Positions 9,472 through 18,160 of a DNA stretch of 47,665 nt are shown one piece after another. The notes beneath the pieces were generated by a model that ran no database searches, was not told the DNA's origin, and was given only the letters and a program-made list of their open reading frames with translations. The DNA is from Isotricha intestinalis (lineage: Eukaryota > Ciliophora > Litostomatea > Vestibuliferida > Isotrichidae). Within the stretch, counting starts at the first letter, position 1; each line of letters starts with the position of its first letter. Location: contig JAJJLU010003597.1 in the NCBI GenBank assembly GCA_023807065.1, positions 1 through 47,665 on the forward strand, written 5' to 3'. The position numbers were made by a program, and so were the translations under genes.

Positions 9472-10764
9472 ATGGATGATTATCATAATATTATTAAAAA
9501 AATATTTGAAAATAAAGAAAAGAAGAAAAATTTGATAAATGGAAATGATGAATTATATAATAAAAGAAAAAATAACATAAAATATAATTCTTCATTAACA
9601 TTAGAGAGTGATAATTATATTATGACTTCAAATGGAAATGAAAAAATAAATATAACAAAATCAAATTTATACTCAAATTATAATAAATGTAAGAATTCAA
9701 AACTAAAAAAAAGAAAAGAAGAAAAATTAAAAAAGATGAATTCAAATTATTTAGAATCAAATAAATATACCGATTTTAGAAATTATTTTTTTAATAAAAT
9801 AAAAAATAATTTTGTAAATGGTAATTCAAACAATTTAAATTTAAATAAAGTAAAAAAAAATATAACAAATCCTTCATCATCAAATTCTCAAAGGAAAGAT
9901 AAATATGAGGATTATTTATTTGAAAAATTTGAAAAATACAATAAAGAAAATTTAATATATAAAGCAATAAAAAATTATTCTCATTGTAAACCTTTATCAA
10001 AAAAATTTTTGGATAGAATGAAGTTTTATTCTACAAAAAATAAAACAAAAGAAGAAATAATAAAACAATTAGTTGAAAATTCCACTCCAAAAATAAAAGA
10101 AAGTGAAAGAATAAATATATTTAATCATTTAATCGAAGATGCAAATAAAAGAGCAGAAAAAAAAAATAAATTAATATATGAGAATAAAATAAATAAAAAT
10201 TCAAATGATAATTTATTAAAATATAATCATAAGAAATTTTTAAGTTATTATAATAATAATATTGAAAAATTTAAAAAAAAAGAAATAGATTTAGAATTAT
10301 TAAGAAAAGAAAAAAAAGAAAATGAAATAAAGAAAGAAAATAAAATTTTAAAAGAAATGGAAAAAAGAATTATTAAAGTTCCTAAAAAAAAAATAAAAGA
10401 AATTTCTAATAGAATGTATAAAGAAGCTATTGCATATAATTTAAGAAAAGAAATGAGAAAATCTCATAGTGAAAAATATAAAGATGAATTTTATTTAAAT
10501 AATAAACATTATTTAAAAAATTCATATTCTTTAAATCAAAGAAATAATTATAATAAATTAAACAATAAAAGTCAAAGTAATATAAATTTTTTTTTTGATA
10601 ATAATGTAAAAAGAAAAAAAAATAATACTGATGTTAATGATAATCTTATTAGGAATTTAAATGAAAATTACTATGATTATAATGTTCATAACGACAAAAG
10701 GAAATTTATTACTATTCAACATGCTGAAAAAATGGTTGATGATTTTTTTTTCAAAAACAAATAA
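9472..10764 (+). CDS. Hypothetical Lys/Asn-rich protein
   Basis: 430 aa, intact, TAA stop; it starts immediately after a T-rich divergent spacer. The composition is basic and low in hydrophobics, without membrane segments. The best-ordered parts are residues ~185-235, with the pattern STPKIKESERINIFNHLIED followed by a basic helix, and ~285-330, a Lys/Glu single helix. The pattern 'S/TPK-xE-ERIxxFNxLIEDAxxR' is familiar to me from alveolate cytoskeletal or basal-body proteins, but I cannot name a family. Function unknown; a microtubule- or cortex-associated protein is an inference from composition only. Confidence 0.7.
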   Translation: MDDYHNIIKKIFENKEKKKNLINGNDELYNKRKNNIKYNSSLTLESDNYIMTSNGNEKINITKSNLYSNYNKCKNSKLKKRKEEKLKKMNSNYLESNKYTDFRNYFFNKIKNNFVNGNSNNLNLNKVKKNITNPSSSNSQRKDKYEDYLFEKFEKYNKENLIYKAIKNYSHCKPLSKKFLDRMKFYSTKNKTKEEIIKQLVENSTPKIKESERINIFNHLIEDANKRAEKKNKLIYENKINKNSNDNLLKYNHKKFLSYYNNNIEKFKKKEIDLELLRKEKKENEIKKENKILKEMEKRIIKVPKKKIKEISNRMYKEAIAYNLRKEMRKSHSEKYKDEFYLNNKHYLKNSYSLNQRNNYNKLNNKSQSNINFFFDNNVKRKKNNTDVNDNLIRNLNENYYDYNVHNDKRKFITIQHAEKMVDDFFFKNK

Positions 10765-10974
10765 ATTGTTTATGTAATTGTAAATTAATTTTTTTGAATT
10801 AATATATCAATAATGTTAAAATATAAGAATTTTAATTTTTTTTTTTTTAATCAACAAAAAATCCTTAATTTTTCTATTATTATAATTTGAGTTTTTTATT
10901 TAAATAAAAAAATTATAAATATAAAATATATTTAATACAATATTTATAAAAAACAATAAAAATTTTTATAAAAA

Positions 10975-11898
10975 ATGAAAACTTCTCGAAATTTAAGTTT
11001 TAAAAAAGGAGGAAAATATGAAAATTTAATATTAGAAATTTTTAAAATAAAGAAAGAGAATTCAAAAAAAACAAAAAATTTAATAAAAGAAGTAAAAAAA
11101 AGAACAATAAAAGAATCATTAATTATGCAATTAAGGAAAGAATTTAATTATATAAAAAGTTTAAATGGATATTACAAAGATTATTTATCAAAAATAAAGA
11201 AGTTAACAGATGTATATTTAAAAAATAAAACTTCAATCCAAGAATATGGTGATTTTATTAGATCAACATATAAAGAAAATGTTGAAATTATAGATAAATT
11301 TGAAGAAGAAATAAAAGTTTTAAAAGATGATAAAAAAAATATAATTAAAACAAACGAAGGGATTATAAAAATGAAAAATCAAGAAAATTCAAATTTAAAC
11401 ACTAAATTATTAGAAATTCAAACTAAAATAAATATTAATATAGATATTCTTGAAAAATTAGATTTAAATAAAAAATCATTAAATAATCAATTAGAAGAAG
11501 AAAGAAAAGAATTTATGAAAAAAGAAGAAATAGAGGATAAAAAATATAAAACATTGCAAACAAAAATTAATTTATTAAATGAATTTACATTAGATATAGA
11601 GAAAAAATTAAATAAAGATGTAATATTAAATCCAAAAGAAAAACCAGTTGAATTAGAAAATATAAGTAAATCTAGAAGTATGCTGAAATTAGAAGATTCA
11701 AATATTAAATTAAAAGAGGAACAAATTAAAAATCAAAATTTATTAGATGAAGTTAAAAATTTATCTTCCAAAATTACTAATATTTCTTCTTATGAAGAAG
11801 GTACTACAAGAAGAAATACTATGTCTACCAGAACTATTCCTTATCATATTGTTTCTTTAACCAAAAAATTTAAATTTCAAAAATTAAAAAAACATTAA
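10975..11898 (+). CDS. Hypothetical coiled-coil protein
   Basis: 307 aa, intact, TAA stop. The start ATG follows an A-rich leader (TATAAAAAATG). Most of residues ~25-225 is predicted helix with heptad spacing of Leu/Ile and many Lys/Glu, so a long coiled coil. An Arg/Ser/Thr-rich tail follows (EEGTTRRNTMSTRTIPYH, ~277-294) that could be a phosphorylated or docking segment. No membrane segment or enzyme motif. Same strand and ~210 bp downstream of the 430-aa gene, but with its own leader, so independent transcription is likely. Possibly a ciliary or centrosomal coiled-coil protein; unproven. Confidence 0.7.
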   Translation: MKTSRNLSFKKGGKYENLILEIFKIKKENSKKTKNLIKEVKKRTIKESLIMQLRKEFNYIKSLNGYYKDYLSKIKKLTDVYLKNKTSIQEYGDFIRSTYKENVEIIDKFEEEIKVLKDDKKNIIKTNEGIIKMKNQENSNLNTKLLEIQTKININIDILEKLDLNKKSLNNQLEEERKEFMKKEEIEDKKYKTLQTKINLLNEFTLDIEKKLNKDVILNPKEKPVELENISKSRSMLKLEDSNIKLKEEQIKNQNLLDEVKNLSSKITNISSYEEGTTRRNTMSTRTIPYHIVSLTKKFKFQKLKKH

Positions 11899-12087
11899 TA
11901 AGGAAATGTTCTGTTTTGAATTCATTTAAAACAAAATATAAGAAATTTGATAAATGAAAAAACATTTTGTAATAAATTAATTTGAATTATATAAATTCTA
12001 AATAAAACAAAAAAAAATAAATTTTAATAAAACCATATTAAAAAAACAATGTTTTATCAATAATTCTCTTCAATAAAAAAAGAATAT

Positions 12088-13368
12088 TTACTTAGACGAA
12101 ATAAAAATACAATAGTTAGCATATTCTTGAACATTTTGAATTTTAATATCATTTAACTCCTTTTTAATTCTATTTTCATTAGCTTTAACTTCATTAATTT
12201 GATTTTGAAATTCTGCATCTTTTTCAGCAATTTCTTTTTTATGTTGAGCTTTTCTTTCAGCAACATTTTTTAAAGTATCTTTAGCAAATTTAACATAATT
12301 AGAATGTAATTTGCTAATTTGATATATATCAATAATTTTTCTATTAGGCATTTTAATAGGTTTAACTAAATTTAAAGTTTCAAAAGTATTAGTTTCTGCA
12401 TATAATCTATATAAAGGAGTATTTAATATATCAGAATTAATTTCTCCTTTTTTTCCTTTATTTTTTCTAACAGAACCATAAAATTTTTTTCTTCGATAAT
12501 TTTTTTCTAAAACAACTTGTAATTCATATAAATCAGGTAAAATCAAAGGATGTTCATCTTTATATTTAACGAAATTTTCAATAATATTTCCTTTTCCTAA
12601 ATCTAATTCCCAATGTAATTGAACAAAAGAATGTTCACTAGTTAATCCATTATATAAATAAGCAAAATAAGAAACAATTCTATTTCTAAAATCTTCTCCA
12701 AATAAATATCTACTTTTAGGAAAAGCTAAATATATTGAATAATAAACACTTTGACTCATAAAATCACGAAAAACATTTAATGCAGGATCATTTTTTCTTG
12801 AAGGACCCATATCACATACTCTAATAAAGAATTTAAAATAATTACATGACATTCTTTTTAATATTTGACTTATTATTTGAAAATTTTCATTTTTATTATT
12901 TATTTTTATTCTCTTTGTTTGATTATCATCATCTGGTTTTATTTCATTATTATTTTTACTTTGGAAAAAACATACTATAAACCAAAAAGAATCACTTATT
13001 AATGCATCTATTAATTCATTTAATGATGGATTTTGTAGAAAATGAGAAAATTTTATTTTTGAAATTGAATTTACTGCATTTTTTTTTATTTTTATTAAAT
13101 CTACTGGAATTGATAAACTTAATTCTCCTTGAATATATTTTGGAGGTGTTATGTCAAAAAATGTTGGAGATTTTATTGATGGAATTTCTGATATTTTTTC
13201 TGATTCTTCTTCTACTTCTTTTTTCTCTTCTTTTTGATTTACTGTTTGTTTTGTTATTAAAGGAAGAATTGTCTCTTTTTCTTTCTCTTTTTTTTGAACG
13301 ATTATATTTACTCCTGTTGTAAATACTTCTGTGCCTTCGAGTTTTTGGTCTTCTTCTGATATTGACAT
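12088..13368 (-). CDS. FAM227-like protein
   Basis: 426 aa, TAA stop. The first ~75 residues are acidic/basic low complexity. Residues ~105-260 resemble the FAM227 domain: F128-W129-F130 in SDSFWFIVCFF matches the 'FWWh' motif, then VYYSIYLAFPKSRYLFG (~208-224) and NGLTSEHSFVQLHWELDLG (~240-258), in the order I remember for FAM227A/B. The C-terminal ~90 residues are a Lys/Glu coiled coil (~330-410). Human FAM227 proteins are poorly characterised but expressed with cilia and sperm tails, so an axonemal role is inferred. The last residues (YCIFISSK) could instead precede a short intron (GTAAATATTC…TTGAAG at the stop), which would change only the tail. Confidence 0.68.
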   Translation of the reverse strand: MSISEEDQKLEGTEVFTTGVNIIVQKKEKEKETILPLITKQTVNQKEEKKEVEEESEKISEIPSIKSPTFFDITPPKYIQGELSLSIPVDLIKIKKNAVNSISKIKFSHFLQNPSLNELIDALISDSFWFIVCFFQSKNNNEIKPDDDNQTKRIKINNKNENFQIISQILKRMSCNYFKFFIRVCDMGPSRKNDPALNVFRDFMSQSVYYSIYLAFPKSRYLFGEDFRNRIVSYFAYLYNGLTSEHSFVQLHWELDLGKGNIIENFVKYKDEHPLILPDLYELQVVLEKNYRRKKFYGSVRKNKGKKGEINSDILNTPLYRLYAETNTFETLNLVKPIKMPNRKIIDIYQISKLHSNYVKFAKDTLKNVAERKAQHKKEIAEKDAEFQNQINEVKANENRIKKELNDIKIQNVQEYANYCIFISSK

Positions 13369-13568
13369 TTTTTTTTTTTGGGAAGTTTTTTTCTTTAAAA
13401 ATTATTTTCTATATTTATTTTTTTTTGTTTATTTAAAAGATTTATTATTTTATAAATATATTTTCAAAATTTTAGATTTAGTATTATATTTTGGAGGTTG
13501 ATTTTTTATGTTTGATGTTTAAATTATTTATTTAATAAATTAAGTTTTATAACTAATTTTACATGTTA

Positions 13569-14426
13569 TTATTTTTGTTCTGTGATTCCATTTTCTTCTT
13601 TTTTTTCTTTAAATCCTTCAATATCTTTTAATTTAAGCATAGTTGAATTCATAAAGAAATTTTTAATGGCTTTCAAAGCTTCAGATTTTGACATATTTTT
13701 CTTTTTTAAATCATCAGTGATTTTTTTTAGTTGAACGACAGCAGCAGCAAATTTATTTTTTTCATTTTTTAATTGGTCATTTTCTTTTTTTAAATCCTCA
13801 ATAATTTTATTATTTTCACTAATATTATCATCATATTTTTTATTCATTTCTTCTAATTTTTGTTTTAAAAGTTTGTTTTCTTTTTTAATTTCTTCTTCTT
13901 CTTTACTAGTTTTACTTAAAGTTTGATTTAATTTAATAATAATATCTTCTTGATTTTTAGCTTCATTCTTCATATATTCAATATCATTTTTACAAACTTT
14001 AATAATATTTTCAGATTGAAATAATTTAGTTTTTAAAAATTCATTTATTTCTCTTAAAGATTTAACTTGAACTTTAATATCTTCTTCATTATTAATTTGA
14101 GCATTTAAAGCATTTAAATCTAATTTAGGAGGATTATTTTCCTTTTTAATTTTTACTTTTAATCTATATAATGATAATATCATATTTGGCATTGAACATA
14201 TTGTCGTGTTTATTAATCTTGATGATAATCTAAAATTAAATAAATCTTTTGTTTCTAAATATGGTAATATTAATTGAATTATTGATAATTTGTCTAAGTA
14301 TTGAAAAAATTTACTCTCATAATTTGATTCATTTCTTAATTTAATTTTTTGAAATTGGTTTAATAAACTTTTGGCATCTTCTAATGTTTTATCTATATTT
14401 ATTATATTATTCTGGTCAGTATTCAT
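13569..14426 (-). CDS. F-box-like / coiled-coil protein
   Basis: 285 aa, TAA stop. Residues ~43-82 look like an F-box: LDKLSIIQLILPYLETKDL then FRLSSRLINTTI, the usual 'Leu-Pro…Ile-Leu-xx-Leu…Asp-Leu…xx-Ser-Arg' arrangement. A continuous coiled coil runs from ~110 to ~240 with an Ala/Val break (FAAAVVQLKK). The tail (IKNFFMNSTMLKLKD) is short. F-box proteins bridge Skp1-Cullin ligases to substrates; if the F-box is real, the coiled coil would be the target-binding part. There is no WD or LRR repeat. It could also be a purely structural coiled-coil protein. Its start faces a ghost region and the POP5 gene. Confidence 0.6.
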   Translation of the reverse strand: MNTDQNNIINIDKTLEDAKSLLNQFQKIKLRNESNYESKFFQYLDKLSIIQLILPYLETKDLFNFRLSSRLINTTICSMPNMILSLYRLKVKIKKENNPPKLDLNALNAQINNEEDIKVQVKSLREINEFLKTKLFQSENIIKVCKNDIEYMKNEAKNQEDIIIKLNQTLSKTSKEEEEIKKENKLLKQKLEEMNKKYDDNISENNKIIEDLKKENDQLKNEKNKFAAAVVQLKKITDDLKKKNMSKSEALKAIKNFFMNSTMLKLKDIEGFKEKKEENGITEQK

Positions 14427-14980
14427 TTATTTTACTTTTAAATATTTATTTATTTTTTTAAAAAATGAATAAGGGAATTAAAGGAATTTCAGTTGGTAAT
14501 ATTTTTATTATTATTAAAAATGCTATATCAATTTCTTAGAAAAGAAAATCATCTTCCTTAAAATAATAATTATGCTCATAGGGATTTTAAATTATTTCAA
14601 TGTTTAAAAATAGTAAAAGATCCTTTCAAATATGAAAATAATTTAAGTTATATAGAATATTAATTTAATAAAAAAATGGTGAAAAAAAAACAAAATTAGT
14701 AATTCAAAAGATTTTATGAGTTATTCCTATAAATTTAAAGAAAACTTCATTTAATTATATGGAAATTAAAAAAAAAGTAATAAACCTTTAACAATAGGAC
14801 AAAAAAGAAATTCTATCCTAAAAAATTAAAATGAAGGACAAAGAAAAAACAGAAAAAATATAATTAAATAGAAAAACAAGAATAAAATAATATTGATAAT
14901 TTTATTTAATTACATTATAAATATATTAACAATAATTAATTAAATATAATTACCTTTAAAAAATTATATTTTTTATTTAA
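14427..14980 (+). pseudogene. Gene-free stretch with decayed coding frame
   Basis: No intact gene. On the plus strand the frame from ATG 14520 reads M-L-Y-Q-F-L-R-K-E-N-H-L-P, then TAA (14559), then 33 open codons including NNNYAHRDFKLFQCLKIVKD, then TAA (14661) and TAG-TAA (14697-14702). Further stops follow. The open part has mixed codons (GCT, CAT, AGG, GAT, TGT, CCT) unlike plain AT-rich spacer. I read it as a decaying gene whose Gln codons have become stops, or a gene in another code. An alternative frame from ATG 14464 is less convincing. The last ~100 bases are the A/T-rich leader of POP5. Confidence 0.3.
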
Positions 14981-15436
14981 ATGGTAAAATTCAAATCAAG
15001 ATATATTTTAGTAGAAACATTATATGAAGGAGAAAGAAATAGACCTTTTGATTCATCTAAAATTGCAAATGTTTTAAAAAAAATAGTTGAAAATTTGTTT
15101 GGTGATATAGGTTTAGGTAAATTAAATAAAAATTTACAAGTTAAATATATGAATAATATTACAAATATGTTAATTATTAGAGTAGGAAAAGAAAATTTAA
15201 AATTAATTTGGACTGCTCTTGCAATGATGAACGAAATTGATAGTATTAATATGAGAATGCATATTATTGGAGTCAGTGGAAGCATTAAAAAAGCAGAAAA
15301 AAGAGCTAAAAAATTTTTAGAGAAATGGATGAACAATTATGAAATTCAAAGAAAAGAAAATAATTATAATAAGAATGATAATTATAATGATAATAATAAT
15401 GATAATAATATTGATAATATTAATAATAATAATTAG
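14981..15436 (+). CDS. POP5: RNase P/MRP subunit POP5
   Basis: 151 aa. POP5 is a protein subunit of RNase P (5' maturation of tRNA) and RNase MRP (pre-rRNA processing), acting in the nucleus/nucleolus. The start MVKFKSRYILVE is the typical POP5 opening. The core has QVKYMNNITNMLIIRVGKEN and LIWTALAMM, matching the conserved 'VKYxNxxTGxxIIRxxRExxxxVWxAL' pattern, and GVSGSIKKAEKRAKKF matches the C-terminal 'hVGGTIRxxQKF' helix. A non-conserved tail of Asn/Asp repeats (NDNNNDNNIDN) follows residue ~130. It ends in TAG, then TAA ten codons later in frame, so a slightly longer product would result only if TAG were read through. Confidence 0.9.
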   Translation: MVKFKSRYILVETLYEGERNRPFDSSKIANVLKKIVENLFGDIGLGKLNKNLQVKYMNNITNMLIIRVGKENLKLIWTALAMMNEIDSINMRMHIIGVSGSIKKAEKRAKKFLEKWMNNYEIQRKENNYNKNDNYNDNNNDNNIDNINNNN

Positions 15437-15523
15437 AATAGTAAGAGTTATGTTAATTGTTAATTCTATTTATTTTTATTTCAATATTTTTTAATTAAAT
15501 TTTTAAATTTATTTTTTATAAAA

Positions 15524-17917
15524 ATGAGTATTCAAAACTCTCATACCACAAAAAATATTCATAATAAGAATCTAATGTATGGTAAAAATAATGAATTATA
15601 CAATAACGATTATAATCAAAATATAAATTGTAAAAAAATATCAATAGCAGATGAAATAGAGAAAATGAAGCAAAGAAGAGAAAATAGAAAGAGAAAAATA
15701 GAAGAAGAAAAAATCCATAAACAAGAAATAATAAATGACCCAAATTATATCGAAAAACTAGATTCAGATTATGAATATTTAATAAAAGAAAAAAAGAAAA
15801 TAATAGAATTAAACAAGCCAAAAAAACATACAACAAGTGAAAATTCAAAAATATTTGTTTGTGTAAGAAAAAGACCAATTTTTGAAAAAGAAATAAAAAA
15901 CGGTGAAATTGATTGTATTTCAGCAATAAATCCAAAAATATATATATATGAATCAAAAATGAAAATAGATGGTTATTCTAAATATATTGATACAAATGAA
16001 TTTTATTTTGATAATTCGTTTAATGAAAATGAATCTTCAGAAACTTTATATAATTATACTATTAAACCTAATATTAATTTACTTTTAAAAAAAGGTGTTA
16101 TTACTGTTTTTGCTTATGGTCAAACTGGAAGTGGAAAAACATATACAATGTCATCAATTCAAAATTTATCAATATATTCAATTTTTAATAATTTTGAATC
16201 AAATAAATATAATTTTTACATATCATTCTTTGAAATTTATTCAGGTCGATTATATGATTTATTAAATAATAGAAATAAAGTAATGGCATTAGAAGACAAA
16301 AATAATAAAGTTCAAATATATAATTTAACAGAGAAAAAAATATCATCACCAAATGAAATGATAAATATAGTAGAATTTGCAAATAAAGTAAGAACCACAC
16401 ATAACACAGTCACTAATGAAACTTCTTCTAGAAGTCATGCAATATGTAATTTTATTATAAAAGAAAAAAATTCAGACGAAGAATTTTCTAAATTAACTTT
16501 AGTAGATTTAGCTGGTTCTGAGAGAGCTACTGAAACTCAAAGTAATAATAAAAATAGATTGGCTGAAGGAGCTGAAATTAATAAAAGTTTATTAGCTTTA
16601 AAAGAATGTATTAGAGCTCTTGAAGTTAAAGGAAAAAATTTGGAAGTTCATGTTCCTTTTAGAACTAGTAAATTAACTTTGGTTTTAAGAGATAGTTTTA
16701 TTGATAAAAATCAAAATTCTAAAATTATTATGATTGCTTGTGTTTCTCCTGGGTATTCATCTAGTAATCATACTATTAATACTTTGAGGTATGCTGACAG
16801 ATTAAAGGAAAAAAGTATGAAATATAAGGTTAATAATAACAATAATAATAATTATAGTAATAATATTAATAATAATGTTAATAATAGTAATTATATTAAC
16901 GGGAAAACTTTTGATGAACAAATTGAGAAAATTGCGAAAAATTATAATTTGAAAAATGTTAAATATGAAAGACAAAGTGCTCATTTGAGTAAAAATAGGA
17001 AATTAAAGTTAAATAATAATAATAATAGTTATCATAGTAGTTATAGAGTTAATACTAATGATATAAATGGGAATAAAATTCCAAATAGATTAATTAAATA
17101 TAATAATGACAATAAAAATAAAAGAGGGAAATCTGTTAATATGAGAAGAAATATTAATAGTGTTAATCCTTCTCAAATTAGAAGACATTTAATGGATAAA
17201 TTAAGAAAAGAATCTAATTATAAAAGTAATAAAAGTAAAAATAATAATTCTTTAAAAGAACTAAATGAAACTAATGATAATGATGATAATGAAAAAGATA
17301 TAAATGAATATTTAAATAATGAAGATTTTGAAGATGTTGAAGAACATTTAGAAAAAACTCCAATTCCTTTTAATCATCAATTAGAATGTTTTAAACCTAA
17401 TTATAAAAAGAATGTTATGAGAAATGATTATCATAATAATTATAATGATTTTTCAAATAATATTTATAATAATGAAATTATTCAATTTCCTTATACACCT
17501 TACTCAGATAGAAAAAAAAATGAAAAAAAAAGTAAAACTTATCAAAGATCTATTATTGAAAAAAAGGAAAAAATATTTGATGATGAATTAAATAATTTAA
17601 ATGTTAAAGAAGATTATATAGAAGATAATAATTATAATAATAAAATAATAAATGATTTTAAAGATGAAGATGTTGTTGATATATTTGAAGTAGGAGAAAA
17701 TATTATTTCTGAACATATGAATATTATTAAAAGAGAAGCTGCTTTATTATCTGAAGAAGGAAAATTAATTTCTAAACTTAAAGGAGTTGATAATGAAAAT
17801 AATTTTAATATGGAAGATTATACTCCATATTTAGATAATATAATAAATGAAAAAATTGATTTATATAAAGAATTAAAGAGAAAAATTCAAGAATATAAAA
17901 ATCTTACTAAAGAATAA
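15524..17917 (+). CDS. Kinesin-13 family microtubule depolymerase
   Basis: 797 aa, TAA stop, 87 bp after POP5. The basic neck at ~44-65 (EKMKQRRENRKRKIEEEK) is typical of kinesin-13. The motor spans ~108-435: FVCVRKRPI, P-loop GQTGSGKT at 199-206, switch I NETSSRSHAI, switch II LVDLAGSER. Loop 2 carries K-I-D (147-149), the counterpart of the KVD tip that bends tubulin in this family. Asn/Lys-rich sequence (~440-680) separates the motor from a conserved-looking helical tail (EHMNIIKREAALLSEEG…YLDNIINEKIDLYKELKRKI, ~735-790) comparable to the C-terminal helix of kinesin-13. Expected roles: microtubule-end disassembly, spindle function and cilium length control. It is a middle-motor, non-processive type. 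Confidence 0.93.
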   Translation: MSIQNSHTTKNIHNKNLMYGKNNELYNNDYNQNINCKKISIADEIEKMKQRRENRKRKIEEEKIHKQEIINDPNYIEKLDSDYEYLIKEKKKIIELNKPKKHTTSENSKIFVCVRKRPIFEKEIKNGEIDCISAINPKIYIYESKMKIDGYSKYIDTNEFYFDNSFNENESSETLYNYTIKPNINLLLKKGVITVFAYGQTGSGKTYTMSSIQNLSIYSIFNNFESNKYNFYISFFEIYSGRLYDLLNNRNKVMALEDKNNKVQIYNLTEKKISSPNEMINIVEFANKVRTTHNTVTNETSSRSHAICNFIIKEKNSDEEFSKLTLVDLAGSERATETQSNNKNRLAEGAEINKSLLALKECIRALEVKGKNLEVHVPFRTSKLTLVLRDSFIDKNQNSKIIMIACVSPGYSSSNHTINTLRYADRLKEKSMKYKVNNNNNNNYSNNINNNVNNSNYINGKTFDEQIEKIAKNYNLKNVKYERQSAHLSKNRKLKLNNNNNSYHSSYRVNTNDINGNKIPNRLIKYNNDNKNKRGKSVNMRRNINSVNPSQIRRHLMDKLRKESNYKSNKSKNNNSLKELNETNDNDDNEKDINEYLNNEDFEDVEEHLEKTPIPFNHQLECFKPNYKKNVMRNDYHNNYNDFSNNIYNNEIIQFPYTPYSDRKKNEKKSKTYQRSIIEKKEKIFDDELNNLNVKEDYIEDNNYNNKIINDFKDEDVVDIFEVGENIISEHMNIIKREAALLSEEGKLISKLKGVDNENNFNMEDYTPYLDNIINEKIDLYKELKRKIQEYKNLTKE

Positions 17918-18160
17918 TAATTATTAAATATTCGAATTATATATATAAATTTATATTTTTAATAAATAAAATCCTATTTGAAACAATATATTTATTTTAT
18001 TTTTAATATTTTCAAATAAAAAATCTTTTATTTTTTTCATTTATTATGAAATCTATTCAAAATAAAAAAAACAAAAATACTCTCTTAAAACAATTTACAA
18101 CATATAAAATTAAAATATAAAAAAAACAATATATAAGAATCATATATATCTCCATTACAT

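Noticed and set aside
12061..12100. A 24-nt intron extending the FAM227-like C-terminus
   Set aside because: GT…AG ends exist at the stop codon, but the extension adds only ~20 unremarkable hydrophobic residues; not enough to prefer it.
14977..15336. 119-codon open frame antisense to POP5
   Set aside because: Lies fully opposite a clear POP5 gene; Phe/Ile/Leu-rich, the mirror of Lys/Asn-rich coding sequence.
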